Assembly: GCA_964195425.1 (NCBI GenBank)
Contig: CAXMOM010000058.1
Coordinates: forward strand, 1 to 64,000
From: Glaciecola sp964195425
Lineage (GTDB): Bacteria; Pseudomonadota; Gammaproteobacteria; Enterobacterales; Alteromonadaceae
Direction of reading: 5' to 3'
Length of the DNA stretch: 64,000 nt
Positions within the stretch are counted from its first letter, which is position 1. Every line of letters starts with the position of its first letter. A model generated the notes under the pieces. That model did not search any database and was not told the DNA's origin. It saw only the letters and a program-made list of their open reading frames with translations. The translations under genes were made by a program, and so were the position numbers. Shown piece by piece: positions 24,986-33,212 of this stretch.

Positions 24986-26761
24986 ATGAATAAAGTTAAC
25001 TTAGTCGCCGATAAAGTACATCATCATTTAGAAACTATTTATAAAGACCTTTCTTTAACCGTAGAATTAAGTGACATAAGCGCAGACCTGCTCAAACGGA
25101 TGCGTATTAGCAATGAGCATGACATTCATACACCCAAACCACACAGTAATTTATGGACTGAAAAAGATATCGTATTAATTGCCTATGGTGATTCCATTAT
25201 TGAGCCATCTAGTGAATTGTCAGAAGGGATGCGTAAACCGCCTCTTCAGACACTGCATGCTTTTTTGCAAAAATATTGTTCACACGCGATTAATCATGTG
25301 CATATTCTACCTTTTTTTCCTTATAGCTCTGATGATGGGTTTTCGGTAATTGATTACTCTGCGGTTAATCAAGCCCTGGGCAGTTGGGATGATGTTACAA
25401 AAATAGCTAACGAATTTGGCCTAATGGTTGATTTGGTTGTCAATCATTGTAGCTCACGCAGTTTATGGTTCGAAAACTTCACTAAACAAAAATCACCAGG
25501 TAAAGGCTTTTTTTTTACTGTAGACAAAGACACCGATACCTCAGCGGTTACAAGGCCGCGCACCAACGATTTATTACGCGAAACCCAAACTGCCGAAGGC
25601 ACGAAGCACGTGTGGTGTACGTTTAGCCATGACCAAGTAGACTTTGATTTTCGCAACCCGGAAGTATTACTCGCCTTCGTCGATATTATTCGTTTGTACC
25701 TAGACAAAGGCACTCGGATTTTTAGATTGGATGCTATTGCATTTTTATGGAAAGAATTAGGCACAAACTGCATAAACCTGCCGCAAACCCATGAAGTAGT
25801 AAGATTAATGAGGACCTTAATTGAACATGCCTCCCCTAATACTATAATTATTACCGAAACAAATATTCCAAATAGGGAAAATTTAACTTATTTAGGTAAT
25901 GCTAATGAAGCACATGCAATTTATAACTTTTCATTACCCCCTCTATTATTAAACACTCTAATTACAGGTGATTGTGGCTACTTAAAGAATTGGTTAATGA
26001 GTATGCCACCCGCCCAAAATGGTACGTTTTATTTCAACTTCATTGCATCACATGATGGTATTGGCCTGCGTCCAGCAGAAGGCCTGCTGAGTGACGATGA
26101 AATAAAAGACTTAGCCGATTGTATGCAAAAATTTGGGGGTAAAGTCTCTTGGCGCACAGGTGATAAAGGACAGCAAAAACCGTATGAGCTAAACATAGCG
26201 TTAATCGACGCACTTCAAGGCGACCTGCATGGACCTGACGAGTTTCAAATTCAGAGGTTTTTGTGTGCACATACTATAATGCTTGGGCTTGAAGGTGTAC
26301 CTGGTGTTTATATCCACTCATTACTAGGCACCACAAACGACTATGAAAAAGTAACAAATACAGGACAAAGTCGTTCAATCAATCGGCATCGGTGGGATTA
26401 TGATGCATTAAGCCGCGAGTTAGATGATGCATATTCATTGCACCATCAAGTACTCACGCAAATGACGCAGTTGATTGCTATTCGTAATGCCCAAAGCGCA
26501 TTCCATCCAAATGCAACCCAGTTTACTTTGCAGTTAGGTAATCAAGTATTTGGATATTGGCGTCAAAGTATTGATAGAAAACAAAGTGTTTTTTGTATCT
26601 CAAATGTATCAAAAGGAGCGCAAATTATTCGTCTTTCGGATATCAATCTTATTGGTACCGACGAATGGGTAGATTTGTTGACCCAAACCTCGCTGCATAC
26701 TCAAATGCAAGACATTACCTTAGCGCCGTATGAAAGCGCGTGGATTACGAATAGATTTTAG
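24986..26761 (+). CDS. Probable glucosylglycerate phosphorylase (GH13 subfamily 18)
   Basis: This is a GH13_18 (sucrose phosphorylase-like) enzyme of 591 residues, longer than sucrose phosphorylase (about 490-505) and close to the glucosylglycerate phosphorylase/YcjM type. Catalytic residues are the nucleophile Asp249 in IFRLDAIAF, acid/base Glu291 in IITETNIPN and Asp358 in ASHDGIG. The expected reaction is phosphorolysis of glucosylglycerate to glucose-1-phosphate and D-glycerate. The adjacent synthase, phosphatase and glycerate kinase support this over sucrose or glucosylglycerol specificity. A strong terminator follows 25 bases after the stop. Confidence 0.83.
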   Translation: MNKVNLVADKVHHHLETIYKDLSLTVELSDISADLLKRMRISNEHDIHTPKPHSNLWTEKDIVLIAYGDSIIEPSSELSEGMRKPPLQTLHAFLQKYCSHAINHVHILPFFPYSSDDGFSVIDYSAVNQALGSWDDVTKIANEFGLMVDLVVNHCSSRSLWFENFTKQKSPGKGFFFTVDKDTDTSAVTRPRTNDLLRETQTAEGTKHVWCTFSHDQVDFDFRNPEVLLAFVDIIRLYLDKGTRIFRLDAIAFLWKELGTNCINLPQTHEVVRLMRTLIEHASPNTIIITETNIPNRENLTYLGNANEAHAIYNFSLPPLLLNTLITGDCGYLKNWLMSMPPAQNGTFYFNFIASHDGIGLRPAEGLLSDDEIKDLADCMQKFGGKVSWRTGDKGQQKPYELNIALIDALQGDLHGPDEFQIQRFLCAHTIMLGLEGVPGVYIHSLLGTTNDYEKVTNTGQSRSINRHRWDYDALSRELDDAYSLHHQVLTQMTQLIAIRNAQSAFHPNATQFTLQLGNQVFGYWRQSIDRKQSVFCISNVSKGAQIIRLSDINLIGTDEWVDLLTQTSLHTQMQDITLAPYESAWITNRF

Positions 26762-26786
26762 GCATTATTAATTAGAAATTTGTTGC

Positions 26787-26818
26787 AAAAAAAGGGCGCT
26801 TTTAAAGCGCCCTTTTTC
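26787..26818 (+). terminator. Bidirectional terminator between the glucosylglycerate operon and DUF2189 gene
   Basis: GGGCGCTTT and AAAGCGCCC arms are flanked by an A-run and a T-run, so it can stop transcripts from both sides. It lies between two convergent genes. Confidence 0.9.
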
Positions 26819-26834
26819 ATTTTTTACTCTTTAA

Positions 26835-27653
26835 TTATACAAACTTACGTTCACGTTTTGTTTCAATTGCTTCTATATAACCGTGCCAAGTCGCATAACC
26901 CAAAATTGGCATTATCACGATAAATGCAGCAAAGAAAGTAACGAATCCTAAAAACACTGCTAGTAAAATGACGCAAGCCCACACAAACATCGGTAATTTA
27001 TTTCGCCATACCGCATTCATACTCGTAAGTACTGCGGTAGCTAGGTCAACTTTACGCTCTAACAATATAGGTTGTGTAAATGCGCTTATGAAAAACACTA
27101 ATGTGGCAAAGCCAGCGCCTACGATGGTTCCCAATGTAAGAAAAGGCCATATATTGAAGAACGTAGGGTCAAGGTATGAAGGATATAGTGCATGAATTAA
27201 ACTTGCTACCCGTAACCAAAATATCATGAGTACCATTAGCATAATGCCAAACGCCCATTCATTTACGGCGTTTCTCGACATTGCTTTGAGTGAATGGCGT
27301 AAAGAAGGCTTACGCTGTTTTTCAAATTGCCATGACACATCATATAAACCGGCTGCTAAGTATGGCCCTAGTAACATGAAGCAAATCATTGCCGGAAAAA
27401 TAACTAAGTAAAAGCCCGATGCTTGCACTAAGAAACTAATACCAATAGGAATAAGGGTGAAAATAATGCCATACACAATGCTAATCTTCTTAGCGCGTTT
27501 AAAATCTTTAATGGCGAGTGCAATCCAATTAAAGCATGCAAATTTATCAAGTGTAGCGCTAGGTATTACACGCGCAATACCGCTATTTTCAATGGCGTTT
27601 TCTTTTGGTGTTTTAATTTTAGTATCGGAAGCTTGTTCAGCGTTCTGAGACAT
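26835..27653 (-). CDS. DUF2189 membrane protein
   Basis: This 272-residue inner-membrane protein belongs to the DUF2189 family (PF09955), of unknown function. After a charged N-terminal 45 residues there are about six hydrophobic segments, including GIIFTLIPIGISFLV, MICFMLLGPYLAAGLYD, the paired segments around residues 140-200, and a C-terminal stretch around 225-260. The family is common in alpha- and gammaproteobacteria. It is monocistronic here and shares a terminator with the glucosylglycerate operon. Confidence 0.8.
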   Translation of the reverse strand: MSQNAEQASDTKIKTPKENAIENSGIARVIPSATLDKFACFNWIALAIKDFKRAKKISIVYGIIFTLIPIGISFLVQASGFYLVIFPAMICFMLLGPYLAAGLYDVSWQFEKQRKPSLRHSLKAMSRNAVNEWAFGIMLMVLMIFWLRVASLIHALYPSYLDPTFFNIWPFLTLGTIVGAGFATLVFFISAFTQPILLERKVDLATAVLTSMNAVWRNKLPMFVWACVILLAVFLGFVTFFAAFIVIMPILGYATWHGYIEAIETKRERKFV

Positions 27654-27805
27654 GCTTATCTCCCTAAGGGTAACTTGACTACAATATTCGGTAGGTCATG
27701 AACAAAGGACGTATATAAATAAAAACGCCACCGTATAATAAGCGTCAAAAATCGCTCTATTAGGCGTGTATACTATGCAACTTATTCGGCAAGGTCAAAA
27801 GAATC

Positions 27806-28336
27806 TCAGCGAAAGTTGATTTCGGTCAAGTTCCAACGGATTGATGAACTAAAAAAATCATTTAGAAAAGTATTTAAGTCACTAAAACTCGTAATATCAA
27901 CGCTTTGATTAGCTAATACTTCAGCAACAAATTTATGACAATTCTCGTTTAGCAAATGATAATCGAGATTTGAAAATAATAAACTTTGCGCTTTTTTGGC
28001 GGCATTTATATCGAATAAGGCGTTATTAGAGCTGTCACAAGCGATATATACATGGCGGCCTGACCTTTCACCAACAAAGCGTTCTGGAGATACACATCGC
28101 ACTAAACCGCTCCCAGCAAGTTCATATACATTGCCATCGACCCAAATGCCAGTATGGTCGAGCACGCCATAAATACCGCATGTTATTATGCTACCGTTAA
28201 CAGGTACTGTGTAGTGTGGACTTTCTCCAGGCATTGCATCAATAATCATTTTGCGCTTTAAGTAAGCTGTATTGGCTTCGTTAGCGGTGTACAATCCAAG
28301 TGCAGCAGCACCTAACCAAATTAGTGGAACAGGCAT
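27806..28336 (-). CDS. LRAT/NlpC-P60-like protein, membrane-anchored
   Basis: This 176-residue protein has an N-terminal hydrophobic anchor (PLIWLGAAALGLY). A papain-like module shows His61 in LDHTGIWVDGNVYEL and a downstream Cys133 in LLNENCHKFV. The order His then Asn-Cys-x-x-Phe is that of the circularly permuted LRAT/HRASLS subgroup, which includes acyltransferases and amidases. The substrate is unknown. It faces no related neighbours: a DUF2189 gene lies downstream and alaA is divergent. The domain assignment is inferred from the two motifs and their spacing. Confidence 0.6.
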   Translation of the reverse strand: MPVPLIWLGAAALGLYTANEANTAYLKRKMIIDAMPGESPHYTVPVNGSIITCGIYGVLDHTGIWVDGNVYELAGSGLVRCVSPERFVGERSGRHVYIACDSSNNALFDINAAKKAQSLLFSNLDYHLLNENCHKFVAEVLANQSVDITSFSDLNTFLNDFFSSSIRWNLTEINFR

Positions 28337-28522
28337 AGTTTTTCCTTCTGTTACGGTGACTATACAATAGAATAAAAAGTTCGAGTATCATTAAAATGTT
28401 TCAAAACTTTACTTAACACAAGATAAGCATTAATTTACTCTTAGCATCCCAAATAATTGGTCACTGTAATAATAGCTGTAGATTCGATTAAACGTAGCAA
28501 TAACAAGGCGCTGATAACAAGC

Positions 28523-29740
28523 ATGCAAAGAATCAAACAATCAAAAAAGTTGGAAAATGTTTGTTACGACATTCGCGGTCCTATTTTAGCGCAGGCAAAT
28601 AAAATGGAAGAAGCCGGAGATCGTATTTTAAAGTTAAATATAGGCAATCCTGCACCCTTTGGTTTTGAGGCACCTGACGATATTCTAAAAGATGTGATAA
28701 GACAGTTGCCAAATGCTCAAGGATATTCAGACGCACAGGGTATTCACAGCGCCCGCGTAGCGGTTATGCAGTATTACCAGCAAAAGGGAATAGACAACAT
28801 CCACATTAATGATGTCTATTTGGGTAATGGTGTAAGTGAAATGATCACGTTATCTATGCAAGCGCTTTTAGATACAGGTGATGAAGTTCTTATTCCTGCA
28901 CCAGATTATCCGCTTTGGACGGCTGCAGTTAACTTGTCATCAGGTAATGCAGTGCATTATCGATGCGACGAACAAGCTGACTGGTTTCCAGATATTAATG
29001 ATATTACTTCAAAAATAAGTCCTCGTACCAAAGCCATTGTGTTAATTAATCCAAATAACCCTACCGGCGCAGTATATTCTGTAGCGCTATTACAGCAAAT
29101 AGTGGATCTTGCGCGCAAATATAAACTCATTATTTTTAGCGATGAAATATACGATAAAGTATTGTATGACCAAAGCGAACACACCTGTATTGCTGCTTTG
29201 GCACCGGATTTATTCTGTGTGACTTTTAGTGGCTTATCTAAAAACTATCGCGTGGCTGGTTTTCGAGCTGGCTGGCTATTAGTGAGTGGAAATAAAGCCA
29301 TTGCCTCTAGCTACATTGAAGGTTTGACCATACTCTCATCTATGCGAATGTGCTCTAATGTACCGTCTCAAAATGCTATTCAAACAGCTTTGGGTGGGTA
29401 TCAAAGTATAAACGATTTGGTGAATGGAAGCGGTCGATTAGTAGCCCAGCGAAATGTAGCGGTTGAAGGCTTAAATAATATTCCGGGCATATCTTGCGTA
29501 ACACCCAAAGGGGCTATGTATTGTTTTGCTAAAGTAGACGCAAAGCGGTTTAACATTTCAAATGATGTAAATTTAGTATTAGATTTATTAAAAGAAAAGA
29601 AAATACTGTTGGTTCACGGCAGTGCATTTAATTTATCCGACGGCTGTTATTTCAGATTGGTATTCCTTCCTCATAAAGAGGTATTGAAACCCGCCCTTTC
29701 AGATATGTATGATTTTTTTCAAGGATATAAGCAAGTATGA
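28523..29740 (+). CDS. alaA: Glutamate-pyruvate aminotransferase AlaA
   Basis: AlaA is the PLP-dependent transaminase that makes alanine from pyruvate and glutamate. The frame is open to a TTG at 28457, but MQRIKQSKKLENVCYDIRG matches the E. coli AlaA N-terminus, so the ATG at 28523 is chosen, giving 405 residues (E. coli AlaA 405). Conserved segments include NIGNPAPFGFEAPDDIL, INPNNPTGAVYS, and the PLP lysine in FSGLSKNYRVAGFRAGW. The stop overlaps the yfbR start by 4 bases (ATGA), the same pairing as in E. coli. Confidence 0.95.
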   Translation: MQRIKQSKKLENVCYDIRGPILAQANKMEEAGDRILKLNIGNPAPFGFEAPDDILKDVIRQLPNAQGYSDAQGIHSARVAVMQYYQQKGIDNIHINDVYLGNGVSEMITLSMQALLDTGDEVLIPAPDYPLWTAAVNLSSGNAVHYRCDEQADWFPDINDITSKISPRTKAIVLINPNNPTGAVYSVALLQQIVDLARKYKLIIFSDEIYDKVLYDQSEHTCIAALAPDLFCVTFSGLSKNYRVAGFRAGWLLVSGNKAIASSYIEGLTILSSMRMCSNVPSQNAIQTALGGYQSINDLVNGSGRLVAQRNVAVEGLNNIPGISCVTPKGAMYCFAKVDAKRFNISNDVNLVLDLLKEKKILLVHGSAFNLSDGCYFRLVFLPHKEVLKPALSDMYDFFQGYKQV

Positions 29741-30330
29741 AAAGTAAATTTATGGCTTGGGTTATTAGAATGCCATTGTTAAAGCGTTGGGCCTTGATGC
29801 ATTGTTTTCAGGAAGAGAATGTATCGGAACACTGTCATCAAGTAGCCGTTATTGCACATATTTTAACGCTTATTAAAAACACGAGATTTGGTGGGAATTT
29901 AAGTCCAGAGCGAGCAGCTACAATAGCGCTCTACCACGAAGTAAGCGAGACCAAACTACAAGACTTAAACAGCAATACCAAGTATCACAACCCTGAATTT
30001 ACTAAAGCATTTAAGAAACTTGAAGAAATAGCTGAACAAGAATGCCTACATACTCTGCCTGCAGATCTGCAAGAAGCTATGAGGCCTTTAATAGTGCAAT
30101 CTGAAGTTGATTTACAATACAAACAAATAGTAAAAGCAGCCGATATAATTCAAGCGCTCGTAAAAACTGAAAATGAGTTACGTTTTCACAATAACGAGTT
30201 TTCACACGTAAAAGAGAAGTTGGATATTAAATTGAATGAGCTATGCGAAAAAATGCCAGAGGTTGAATGTTTTAAAGATATATTTCTAGATGACTGTACA
30301 TCCACTCTGGATGCTCTATTAACAGATTAG
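29737..30330 (+). CDS. yfbR: 5'-deoxynucleotidase YfbR-like, HD dyad altered to HE
   Basis: YfbR is an HD-domain phosphohydrolase that dephosphorylates deoxyribonucleoside 5'-monophosphates. The 197-residue product (E. coli 199) keeps the ENVSEHCHQV segment with the first metal His32. The hallmark YHDASE of E. coli reads YHEVSE here, so the metal-ligand Asp is Glu68 (codon GAA at 29938-29940). The second conserved Asp remains in VKAADIIQ. Metal binding may be preserved by the conservative change, but activity cannot be assumed. It is translationally coupled to alaA. Confidence 0.85.
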   Translation: MKSKFMAWVIRMPLLKRWALMHCFQEENVSEHCHQVAVIAHILTLIKNTRFGGNLSPERAATIALYHEVSETKLQDLNSNTKYHNPEFTKAFKKLEEIAEQECLHTLPADLQEAMRPLIVQSEVDLQYKQIVKAADIIQALVKTENELRFHNNEFSHVKEKLDIKLNELCEKMPEVECFKDIFLDDCTSTLDALLTD

Positions 30331-30519
30331 TCATTCAATGTGTTTTTATTCTAAAGGCCCTTTAATCTGGCAACGACTGTGAATTTGTAAGATGAAATTT
30401 TTCGAGGATATTTATTTTCTAATTTTTACGATATAGATTACGCAATTTTAGATATAATTTCCTATACTTAGTATTCAGCATAAGCTTTGAAATAAAAAGT
30501 TAAGAAGATAGGAGTTGAA

Positions 30520-30873
30520 ATGGCTGTTTATCATCGTACTTACACCCGCGCACCCTTAGCGCTAGACGTCGAACTTCAGTTTAAGGGTGAAAAAATGTGC
30601 CATACCTTCACACGAAACATTAATCGTTTTGGTGCATTCATAGAATTATCCAAGCCTAACCTGGTCACTAATGATTTTGTTAAAATTTATTTTACCAGTA
30701 AAGATGATAACCATACTTGTGTAACACAAAAAGGTATGGTCATGCATCGTTGCAAAGAAGGTGTGGGCATCTTGTTCGCTTCCGACACCAAAGAGTTTCG
30801 AACGATGTTAGATCTAGAAATGACGACTGTAGGAAAAATGAACCACGTCCCTGAGTTATTCAAAAACCATTGA
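30520..30873 (+). CDS. PilZ domain protein
   Basis: This is a stand-alone PilZ domain of 117 residues, a probable cyclic-di-GMP receptor. The N-terminal RxxxR motif is present as R6-TYT-R10, and the second motif reads NINRFGAFIE, fitting the D/N-x-S-x-x-G pattern except that Ser is Asn. A good ribosome binding site (ATAGGAG) precedes the ATG. It stands alone with no cyclase or flagellar genes nearby, so the target process is unknown. Confidence 0.85.
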   Translation: MAVYHRTYTRAPLALDVELQFKGEKMCHTFTRNINRFGAFIELSKPNLVTNDFVKIYFTSKDDNHTCVTQKGMVMHRCKEGVGILFASDTKEFRTMLDLEMTTVGKMNHVPELFKNH

Positions 30874-31086
30874 TATTGGATAGTTTAAGAACGTTCATCT
30901 GACGGCGGCAATAGTTATAAAACATGTTCGACTGTCTACCATCTAAGTTGGCCTTTCTACAATTGCCGGCCAAGGTAATCCTTTACCTATAATTCAAATG
31001 ACCTTAAATTAAATATATTAGACTAATCAACGTCGCTTCTGTGTGGGTTGTTAAAAGCGTTAATTGCAAATGGAACCGTGAGTATA

Positions 31087-31224
31087 ATGAGTAATGATTT
31101 AATGTAATGGGGTGCAATTATAGTTGGGTTTATGGGCTTAGCACTGGTTGCCATTGAACTTTACTTGCCTAAGTCATCAGACAATTTAAAGGTGTTTTTT
31201 AACAGACTAAGCCTAAATTCATGA
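31087..31224 (+). pseudogene. Small membrane-protein ORF interrupted by an in-frame TAA
   Basis: From the ATG at 31087 the frame reads MSNDLM, then TAA at 31105-31107, then continues open as WGAIIVGFMGLALVAIELYL and a short charged tail to TGA at 31222. GGA lies upstream of the ATG, and the final TGA overlaps the ATG of the next ORF (ATGA). Its hydrophobic helix and coupling to a second small membrane protein look like a real gene damaged by one stop, or one that starts instead at the internal ATG at 31132 (30 residues). The 347-base gap between the PilZ gene and 31221 holds nothing else I can support. Confidence 0.4.
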
Positions 31225-31481
31225 AAAGCCTTAAGATACGGATCGCCAGCTACATTCTTATTTGGGTTGTTGCCGTTCTCGGATTATCTATTTGGGATCA
31301 AGCCATGAGCCTTTTTGCTAATATCCTATTTACCGTATTAGTTTTTCTCATAGTAGGGATCAATAAAATACTTGTTCGCCTTGGTGTTGTTCTCGGTAGC
31401 GGTAATTCCGTCGGCGGCGTCGGCTTAGTGCTGGCACTTATTGGTTTTTTAATTGAGATAGTGCAATTGACGCTATCATAG
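31221..31481 (+). CDS. Small hydrophobic protein of unknown function
   Basis: This is an 86-residue protein with about three hydrophobic segments: IASYILIWVVAVLGLSI, LFANILFTVLVFLIVGI, and a glycine-rich segment VGLVLALIGFLIEIV. It lacks its own ribosome binding site; its ATG overlaps the stop of the preceding small ORF, suggesting translation by re-initiation. I do not recognise a family. Gene calls this short are uncertain, but the uninterrupted membrane-segment pattern favours a real protein. Confidence 0.55.
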   Translation: MKSLKIRIASYILIWVVAVLGLSIWDQAMSLFANILFTVLVFLIVGINKILVRLGVVLGSGNSVGGVGLVLALIGFLIEIVQLTLS

Positions 31482-31679
31482 AGAACGGCTCTGGTTCCGC
31501 ATGTAATCGCTGTGTTTAGTATGCTTTCTTATAAAAATACAGCATTTTTAACAAGTACTTAGCTTTAAGCTTGTCAGTCACAGCTTAATTCTATATGGTC
31601 AATCTACAATATCGTGAAAACGATCAACACCGATGATAAATCTGACGATAACGTGATTGATTTTAAAGAAACAGCAAGG

Positions 31680-31728
31680 GATTGAAATTTCAATCAAGCC
31701 CTACTCGATTGGAAATGACAATCAAGGC
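31680..31728. repeat. Two imperfect direct repeats upstream of the dGTPase-like gene
   Basis: The unit GATTGAAATTTCAATC (31680-31695) is a perfect 16-base palindrome followed by AAGCC. A second, related unit GATTGGAAATGACAATCAAG starts at 31707, 27 bases downstream. They end about 30 bases before the dgt-like start codon, where an operator or upstream control element would sit. Confidence 0.55.
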
Positions 31729-31760
31729 GGAGTCCGTTCAATACGAGAGAAAAACGGCTA

Positions 31761-33083
31761 ATGAAAATGCAATGGTCCGATAGAATTGGCGTACGCGCAA
31801 TAAAACGCGATGGCGATCATAGAACGGCGTATCAACGTGATAAAGCCAGAATTATGCATAGCGCTGCATTTAGAAGATTGCAGTCTAAAACACAGGTGAT
31901 GGGCGTTGGCATTAGCGATTTTTATCGCACCCGCCTCACGCATTCCTTAGAAGCTGCGCAAATTGGTACTGGTATTGCGGCGCAGCTTTCACAAAAACAC
32001 CCTGACTTAGCGAAGCTCCTTGAACTAGATGAACATCTTATTGAAACTATTTGTTTAGCGCACGATATTGGGCATCCTCCTTTTGGTCATGGCGGTGAAA
32101 TAGCTTTAAATTATATGATGCATGAACATGGCGGATTTGAAGGCAATGGTCAGACTTTTCGCATATTGACAAAACTTGAAGCCTATACCGAAAACGACGG
32201 AATGAATTTAGCAAGACGCAGTCTTTTAGGTGTTATTAAATATCCTAATTTTATGTCTGTTTTAACTAAGCCTTTACGTTCTGCTGAAAAAAGCAAACGC
32301 TTTTCCAATGTTAAAGCAAGTGAATGGCATCCTGCGAAGTCGCTTTTTGACTGCGACAGAGATATTTTTGACTGGGTGCTTACCCCACTTTCAGTGAGTG
32401 ATAAAACTAACTTTATGATTTATAACTCATTTGAAGATAAGCACTCAAAAACGGTAAATAAATCCTTCGATTGTTCCATTATGGAACTAGCCGACGATAT
32501 CGCCTATGCCATCCATGACTTAGAAGACGCGATAGTAATGAACTCCGTAACGTCAACAAGCTTTCATGATGAAGTGAGTGTTCCGCTAATGGCATTAAAC
32601 GTCCCTTGGCTCTCAGACAATATAATCCAATTACAGACTTCTTTGTTCAGCAACAAAGCTTTTGCCCGTAAAAATGCAATTGGGGCATTGGTGAATAGTT
32701 TTATTACTGCCATTTATATTGCTAAGAAAGATATTTTTGAATCAAACGTGCTCGATTACGTTGCTTGCTTACCTATAGGAGATGAAAGCGGACTTAACCT
32801 CTTTAAACATTATGTATTCAAACACGTTATTAAAAAACCAGAGATTCAGTTAATCGAATACAAAGGCCAGCAAATTGTTATGGCACTCTTTGATGCCTTT
32901 TCCAGCGACCCACTACGACTGTTGCCTATTAATACTGGTCAACGGTGGCTTCACGCAGAAGATGAAAGTGCTAAATTTCGGGTAATTGCAGATTATATAT
33001 CAGGCATGACCGATGATTTTGCAAACAGAATGTATGCGACTTTATACCTACCTAAAGCGAATAGTATGAGCGAAAACAAATAA
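31761..33083 (+). CDS. dgt: Deoxyguanosinetriphosphate triphosphohydrolase-like protein
   Basis: This is an HD-domain dNTP triphosphohydrolase that cleaves dNTPs to the nucleoside and triphosphate. The 440-residue product carries RIMHSAAFRRLQSKTQV, His61 in LTHSLEAA, the HD pair His101-Asp102 in LAHDIGHPPFGHGGE, and a further metal Asp in MELADDIAYA. It has the length of the type-2 dGTPase-like proteins rather than E. coli Dgt (505). In relatives a gene of this group often lies near yfbR, as here. The symbol is by family; dNTP preference is not readable. Confidence 0.88.
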   Translation: MKMQWSDRIGVRAIKRDGDHRTAYQRDKARIMHSAAFRRLQSKTQVMGVGISDFYRTRLTHSLEAAQIGTGIAAQLSQKHPDLAKLLELDEHLIETICLAHDIGHPPFGHGGEIALNYMMHEHGGFEGNGQTFRILTKLEAYTENDGMNLARRSLLGVIKYPNFMSVLTKPLRSAEKSKRFSNVKASEWHPAKSLFDCDRDIFDWVLTPLSVSDKTNFMIYNSFEDKHSKTVNKSFDCSIMELADDIAYAIHDLEDAIVMNSVTSTSFHDEVSVPLMALNVPWLSDNIIQLQTSLFSNKAFARKNAIGALVNSFITAIYIAKKDIFESNVLDYVACLPIGDESGLNLFKHYVFKHVIKKPEIQLIEYKGQQIVMALFDAFSSDPLRLLPINTGQRWLHAEDESAKFRVIADYISGMTDDFANRMYATLYLPKANSMSENK

Positions 33084-33129
33084 CAAATGCCTTTGGCTGC
33101 ATTACTTTTATATAAGCCCACCACGAATT

Positions 33130-33149
33130 GTCTAAATTGGTCTAAATTT
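33130..33149. repeat. Tandem 10-base repeat upstream of msrP
   Basis: GTCTAAATTG is followed directly by GTCTAAATTT, 63 bases before the msrP start. One-turn tandem spacing is typical of binding sites for OmpR-family regulators. The resemblance is only in spacing, and no regulator is encoded next to it. Confidence 0.35.
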
Positions 33150-33212
33150 GGGTGTCAGCGTAATAATTAGTTGCTTGTGCCGGTCATATAAAAAAATTAA
33201 GGCTATTTTATA

